The notes beneath the pieces were generated by a model, which saw only the letters and a list, made by a program, of their open reading frames with translations, did no database searches and was not told the origin of the DNA. From assembly GCA_030597965.1 (NCBI GenBank), contig JAUVQU010000032.1, forward strand, positions 1 to 16,309: a DNA stretch of 16,309 nt, read 5' to 3'. The position numbers and the translations under genes were made by a program. Source of the stretch: Cellvibrionaceae bacterium (GTDB lineage Bacteria > Pseudomonadota > Gammaproteobacteria > Pseudomonadales > Cellvibrionaceae). Positions 13,214 through 16,309 of the stretch are shown here, piece by piece (position 1 is the first letter of the stretch; each line of letters begins with the position of its first letter).

Positions 13214-13855
13214 TCACTTCGCCTTGATTGCGGGGCGCACAAGCAAGTCGCCACCCTTGGCGCCAGGAACGGCACCCTTCACAAGCAATAAATTACGCTC
13301 AGCATCCACACGTATAACTTCCAGGTTTTGGTTTGTAGTGCGCGCATTACCCATGTGTCCGGCCATTTTCTTGCCTTTAATAACATGTCCAGGGTTTTGG
13401 CCCATACCGATAGAACCTACCGCACGATGCGCCAATGAATTACCATGAGTAGCATCCTGCATACCAAAGTTATAGCGCTTAATGACGCCAGCAAAACCTT
13501 TACCTATACTGGTTCCCGTCACATCAACTTTCTGACCTTCAGAAAAAATATCAACGCTGATCGTCGAACCTGGCTCAAGGTCATTCCCTTCAGTGCCATC
13601 CAGCCGGAATTCCCACAATCCACGACCGGCATCAACACCGGCTTTTGCAAAATGACCTGCGGCAGATTTGGTCACCCGAGAAGGGCGACGACTACCTGTA
13701 GTAACCTGCACAGCACGATAGCCATCCGTCTCCGGGGTTTTCAGCTGAGAAACCCGATTCGGTTCTACTTCAATCACAGTTACAGGAATAGAAGCCCCAT
13801 CCTCCGTGAAGATACGCGTCATTCCAGCTTTTCGGCCAACGATCCCAATGGTCAT
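13214..13855 (-). CDS. rplC: 50S ribosomal protein L3
   Basis: L3 starts 50S assembly and reaches towards the peptidyl transferase centre with a long loop. The 213-residue product (209 in E. coli) begins MTIGIVGRKAGMTRIFTEDG and has the loop AHRAVGSIGMGQNPGHVIKG near 142–161. Gln153 in this loop is the equivalent of the glutamine methylated by PrmB in E. coli. The end, RNLLLVKGAVPGAKGGDLLV, is standard. AGAGGA lies eight bases before the ATG, just after a hairpin in the long rpsJ–rplC gap. Confidence 0.98.
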   Translation of the reverse strand: MTIGIVGRKAGMTRIFTEDGASIPVTVIEVEPNRVSQLKTPETDGYRAVQVTTGSRRPSRVTKSAAGHFAKAGVDAGRGLWEFRLDGTEGNDLEPGSTISVDIFSEGQKVDVTGTSIGKGFAGVIKRYNFGMQDATHGNSLAHRAVGSIGMGQNPGHVIKGKKMAGHMGNARTTNQNLEVIRVDAERNLLLVKGAVPGAKGGDLLVRPAIKAK

Positions 13856-13876
13856 TGTAAAATTCCTCTACTTCGC

Positions 13877-13896
13877 GTCGATTATTTTTAATCGAC
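13877..13896 (-). promoter_or_regulatory. Perfect hairpin upstream of rplC
   Basis: Read on the minus strand, GTCGATTA, loop AAAA, TAATCGAC forms a perfect eight-pair stem in the 101-base rpsJ–rplC gap. It ends about 20 bases before the rplC ATG and directly precedes the AGAGGA ribosome binding site. No T tract follows, so a terminator is unlikely. A role in translation control or mRNA processing is possible but not shown. Confidence 0.5.
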
Positions 13897-13956
13897 CCTC
13901 ATTTAGTACTTAATATGTATGCGAAAGTCCGTTACAAACCTTGCACAAACTTTCCA

Positions 13957-14271
13957 TTAACCCAGTTTTATCTGTACGTCCACACCGGCTGCAAGATCAA
14001 GCTTCATTAACGCATCTACAGTTTTGTCTGTCGGGTCAATAATATCCAACAGGCGCTTATGCGTACGCAGCTCATACTGATCACGTGCATCCTTATTAAC
14101 ATGCGGTGAAGTCAGAACCGTCCAACGCTCTTTTTTAGTTGGCAACGGAATAGGTCCATGAATCTGGGCACCTGTACGCTTTGCGGTCTCAACGATTTCC
14201 AGTGCAGACTGATCGATCAAACGATGATCAAAAGCCTTTAACCGAATACGAATTCTTTGTCCTGCTGACAT
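13957..14271 (-). CDS. rpsJ: 30S ribosomal protein S10 (NusE)
   Basis: S10 belongs to the 30S head and, as NusE, joins NusB and NusG in antitermination and transcription–translation coupling. The 104-residue product (103 in E. coli) starts MSAGQRIRIRLKAFDHRLID and has EIVETAKRTGAQIHGPIPLP, the loop TKKERWTVLTSPHVNKDARD, and the end LMKLDLAAGVDVQIKLG. AAGGG lies eight bases before the ATG. The 89-base gap from tuf shows no clear promoter and is too short for a leader like the long E. coli S10 attenuator, so rpsJ is probably co-transcribed with tuf. Confidence 0.98.
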   Translation of the reverse strand: MSAGQRIRIRLKAFDHRLIDQSALEIVETAKRTGAQIHGPIPLPTKKERWTVLTSPHVNKDARDQYELRTHKRLLDIIDPTDKTVDALMKLDLAAGVDVQIKLG

Positions 14272-14360
14272 TGTTATAACCCTTAAAAAATCAGATAAAA
14301 GATGAAAGATCTAAGAAAAAAGACACTTGGTCAGATTTTCCTTTCTCTTTACCCTATTTG

Positions 14361-15551
14361 CTACTCAATAATTTTCGCAACCACACCCGCACCAACGGTA
14401 CGACCACCTTCACGAATTGCGAAGCGTAGACCTTCTTCCATGGCGATGGGGCCGATGAGACTTACTTTCATGTTGACGTTGTCGCCAGGCATGACCATTT
14501 CGATACCTTCCGGTAGCTCACAAGCACCGGTGATGTCGGTGGTACGGAAGTAAAACTGTGGGCGATAACCCTGGAAGAATGGGGTGTGTCGCCCACCTTC
14601 GTCTTTGCTCAAAATGTACACTTCACATTCGAACTGGGTGTGTGGCTTGATGGAGCCTGGCTTACAGAGTACTTGACCACGCTCGACTTCTTCGCGCTTG
14701 GTGCCTCGTAGCAGTACGCCGACATTGTCGCCTGCCTGACCTTCATCCAGTAGCTTGCGGAACATTTCTACGCCAGTACAGGTGGTCTTGAGAGTATCTT
14801 TGATGCCAACAATTTCGATTTCTTCGCCGACTTTGACGATGCCGCGTTCAATACGGCCGGTCACTACGGTGCCGCGTCCGGAGATGGAGAAGACGTCTTC
14901 AACAGGCATCAGGAAGTCGCCATCTACGGCGCGCTCGGGCATGGGAATGTAAGTATCCAGGGCTTCGACCAGCTTGTGAATGGAAGGCACGCCGATATCA
15001 GAGGTGTCGCCTTCCAGCGCCTTCAGCGCAGAACCGATGATAATGGGGGTGTCGTCGCCAGGGAAGTCGTAGGTGTCCAGCAGTTCGCGGATTTCCATTT
15101 CGACCAGTTCCAGCAGCTCGTCGTCATCAACCATGTCGGCTTTGTTCATGTAGACGACGATGTAAGGTACGCCAACCTGACGTGACAGCAGGATGTGCTC
15201 ACGGGTCTGGGGCATAGGGCCGTCGGCGGCGGAACAGACGAGAATAGCTCCATCCATTTGCGCGGCGCCGGTAATCATGTTTTTGACATAGTCGGCATGG
15301 CCGGGGCAGTCAACGTGGGCGTAGTGACGATTGTCTGACTCATACTCCACGTGTGCGGTGGCAATGGTTATGCCTCGGGCACGCTCTTCAGGTGCTCCAT
15401 CGATCTGGTCGTAGGCTTTGAATTCACCGCCGTGCTTTTCGGCCATGACTTTAGTCAGTGCGGCTGTCAGCGTGGTTTTGCCATGATCAACGTGACCAAT
15501 GGTGCCAACGTTGACATGCGGTTTCGTTCGTTCAAATTTTTCCTTGGACAC
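14361..15551 (-). CDS. tuf: Translation elongation factor Tu, GTG start
   Basis: EF-Tu is the GTPase that brings aminoacyl-tRNA to the ribosome. The 396-residue product has all GTP-binding motifs: GHVDHGKT (19–26), switch I RGITI (59–63), DCPGH (81–85, with catalytic His85), NKAD (136–139) and GSAL (173–176). Domains 2 and 3 follow, with FSISGRGTVVTGRIERG and the tRNA-binding end GGRTVGAGVVAKIIE. The start codon is GTG, as in E. coli tufA, with AAGGGG upstream. It lies 49 bases after fusA. Hand counts give about 56% G+C over 840 bases of this gene against about 50% in parts of rplC and fusA. Many gammaproteobacteria have a second tuf copy; it is not in this window. Confidence 0.98.
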   Translation of the reverse strand: MSKEKFERTKPHVNVGTIGHVDHGKTTLTAALTKVMAEKHGGEFKAYDQIDGAPEERARGITIATAHVEYESDNRHYAHVDCPGHADYVKNMITGAAQMDGAILVCSAADGPMPQTREHILLSRQVGVPYIVVYMNKADMVDDDELLELVEMEIRELLDTYDFPGDDTPIIIGSALKALEGDTSDIGVPSIHKLVEALDTYIPMPERAVDGDFLMPVEDVFSISGRGTVVTGRIERGIVKVGEEIEIVGIKDTLKTTCTGVEMFRKLLDEGQAGDNVGVLLRGTKREEVERGQVLCKPGSIKPHTQFECEVYILSKDEGGRHTPFFQGYRPQFYFRTTDITGACELPEGIEMVMPGDNVNMKVSLIGPIAMEEGLRFAIREGGRTVGAGVVAKIIE

Positions 15552-15600
15552 GGTCGTAACCCCTTTCTTTCAATATCTTTAAGTTGTTAATAACAATTAT

Positions 15601-16309
15601 TTAAGAAGCTTTTTTAATTACCGCCTCGGCAACACTCGCAGGTGCCTCGGCATATTTATCAAACTCCATGGAATATGTCGCACGCCCTTGCGTCGCTGAA
15701 CGCAAATCTGTGGCATAACCAAACATTTCAGCCAACGGCACTTCGGCATTAATCATCTTGCCGGCAGGGCCTTCATCCATCCCCTGCACAATGCCTCGGC
15801 GACGACTCAGGTCACCCATCACGTCACCCATATAATTTTCCGGCGTAACGACTTCCACTTTCATTATCGGTTCCAGCAAAACAGGATCTGCCAGTATTCC
15901 GCCGTTTCTAAACCCCATCGAGCCGGCAATTTTAAATGCCATCTCGTTGGAGTCAACATCATGGTACGAGCCATCAAACAAGGTGACCTTTACGTCAACC
16001 ATGGGATACCCGGCAACAACACCGTTCTCCATTTGCTCTTCAATACCTTTGTCGATAGCGCCTACATACTCACGAGGAACCACGCCACCAACAATTTCAT
16101 TCACAAATTCGTAGCCTGAGCCCTGCTCTTTCGGCTCCAATCTGAGCCATACGTGCCCATACTGACCACGACCACCCGACTGACGAATAAACTTTCCTTC
16201 CGCTTTGACCGATTTACGTATGGTCTCGCGATATGCCACTTGCGGAGCACCCACATTAGCCCCGACACTAAATTCACGCTTCATGCGATCAACAATGATT
16301 TCCAGATGC
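15601..16309 (-). CDS. fusA: Elongation factor G, C-terminal part
   Basis: EF-G is the GTPase that drives translocation and, with RRF, ribosome recycling. Only the last 235 codons are inside the window; the gene runs off the right edge, so its GTPase domain is not seen. The visible part starts in the end of domain III (HLEIIVDRMKREF). It continues through domain IV with QSGGRGQYGHV and the tip loop GSYHDVDS that enters the decoding site. Domain V has EPIMKVEVVTPENYMGDVMG, DLSRRRG and PLAEMFGYATDLRSATQGRA. It ends in TAA. Its place before tuf is that of the str operon; a fusA2-type paralogue is unlikely here. Confidence 0.97.
   Translation of the reverse strand, partial: HLEIIVDRMKREFSVGANVGAPQVAYRETIRKSVKAEGKFIRQSGGRGQYGHVWLRLEPKEQGSGYEFVNEIVGGVVPREYVGAIDKGIEEQMENGVVAGYPMVDVKVTLFDGSYHDVDSNEMAFKIAGSMGFRNGGILADPVLLEPIMKVEVVTPENYMGDVMGDLSRRRGIVQGMDEGPAGKMINAEVPLAEMFGYATDLRSATQGRATYSMEFDKYAEAPASVAEAVIKKAS

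Noticed and set aside
14272..14360. L4-responsive S10 leader or promoter in the tuf–rpsJ gap
   Set aside because: The gap is only 89 bases, with T-rich runs but no hairpin set like the E. coli leader and no acceptable -35/-10 pair.
15584..15596. TTGTTAATAACAA palindrome in the fusA–tuf gap
   Set aside because: It is short and entirely A/T-rich apart from one G and one C, and has no terminator or promoter features; probably chance.

Overview
The window is one uninterrupted run of translation and transcription core genes, all on the minus strand and read from right to left. It is the conserved bacterial str–S10–spc–alpha ribosomal protein supercluster: the 3' part of fusA, tuf, then 26 ribosomal protein genes plus secY and rpoA, ending at rplQ and a strong intrinsic terminator. 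Gene order matches the Escherichia coli type exactly. Protein lengths and sequences (EF-Tu, RpoA, SecY, the 101-residue S14, L17) point to a gammaproteobacterium. GC content is near 50% or slightly lower by hand count. Genus cannot be fixed from these genes by eye; non-enteric features are a cysteine-rich S4 and a 37-residue L36.

Layout from the upstream (right) end: the str part (fusA 3' end, tuf) at 16309–14361; the S10 part (rpsJ, rplC, rplD, rplW, rplB, rpsS, rplV, rpsC, rplP, rpmC, rpsQ) at 14271–9169; a 184-base gap with a hairpin and a well-formed promoter; the spc part (rplN, rplX, rplE, rpsN, rpsH, rplF, rplR, rpsE, rpmD, rplO, secY, rpmJ) at 8984–3329; a 91-base gap with a second promoter; the alpha part (rpsM, rpsK, rpsD, rpoA, rplQ) at 3237–228; a Rho-independent terminator at 174–197; and about 170 bases with no gene at the left edge. 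No coding gap exceeds 300 bases.

Together the genes supply ribosomal proteins of both subunits, the two GTPase elongation factors, the SecYEG channel core and the RNA polymerase alpha subunit. Spacing is tight, with start/stop overlaps at rplD/rplW, rplP/rpmC, rpmC/rpsQ and rplO/secY, as expected for translational coupling and autogenous control. Several start codons were reset from longest-ORF positions: rpoA 1683, rplE 8272, rplN 8984 and rpmC 9635. tuf and rpsS start with GTG.

I found no novel system, mobile element, CRISPR array, RNA gene or broken gene. The points worth a second look are regulatory: two promoters at the spc and alpha boundaries, a hairpin overlapping the spc promoter, hairpins in the rpsJ–rplC and secY–rpmJ gaps, an alpha leader that looks too short for the E. 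coli S4 pseudoknot, and the zinc-finger form of S4.
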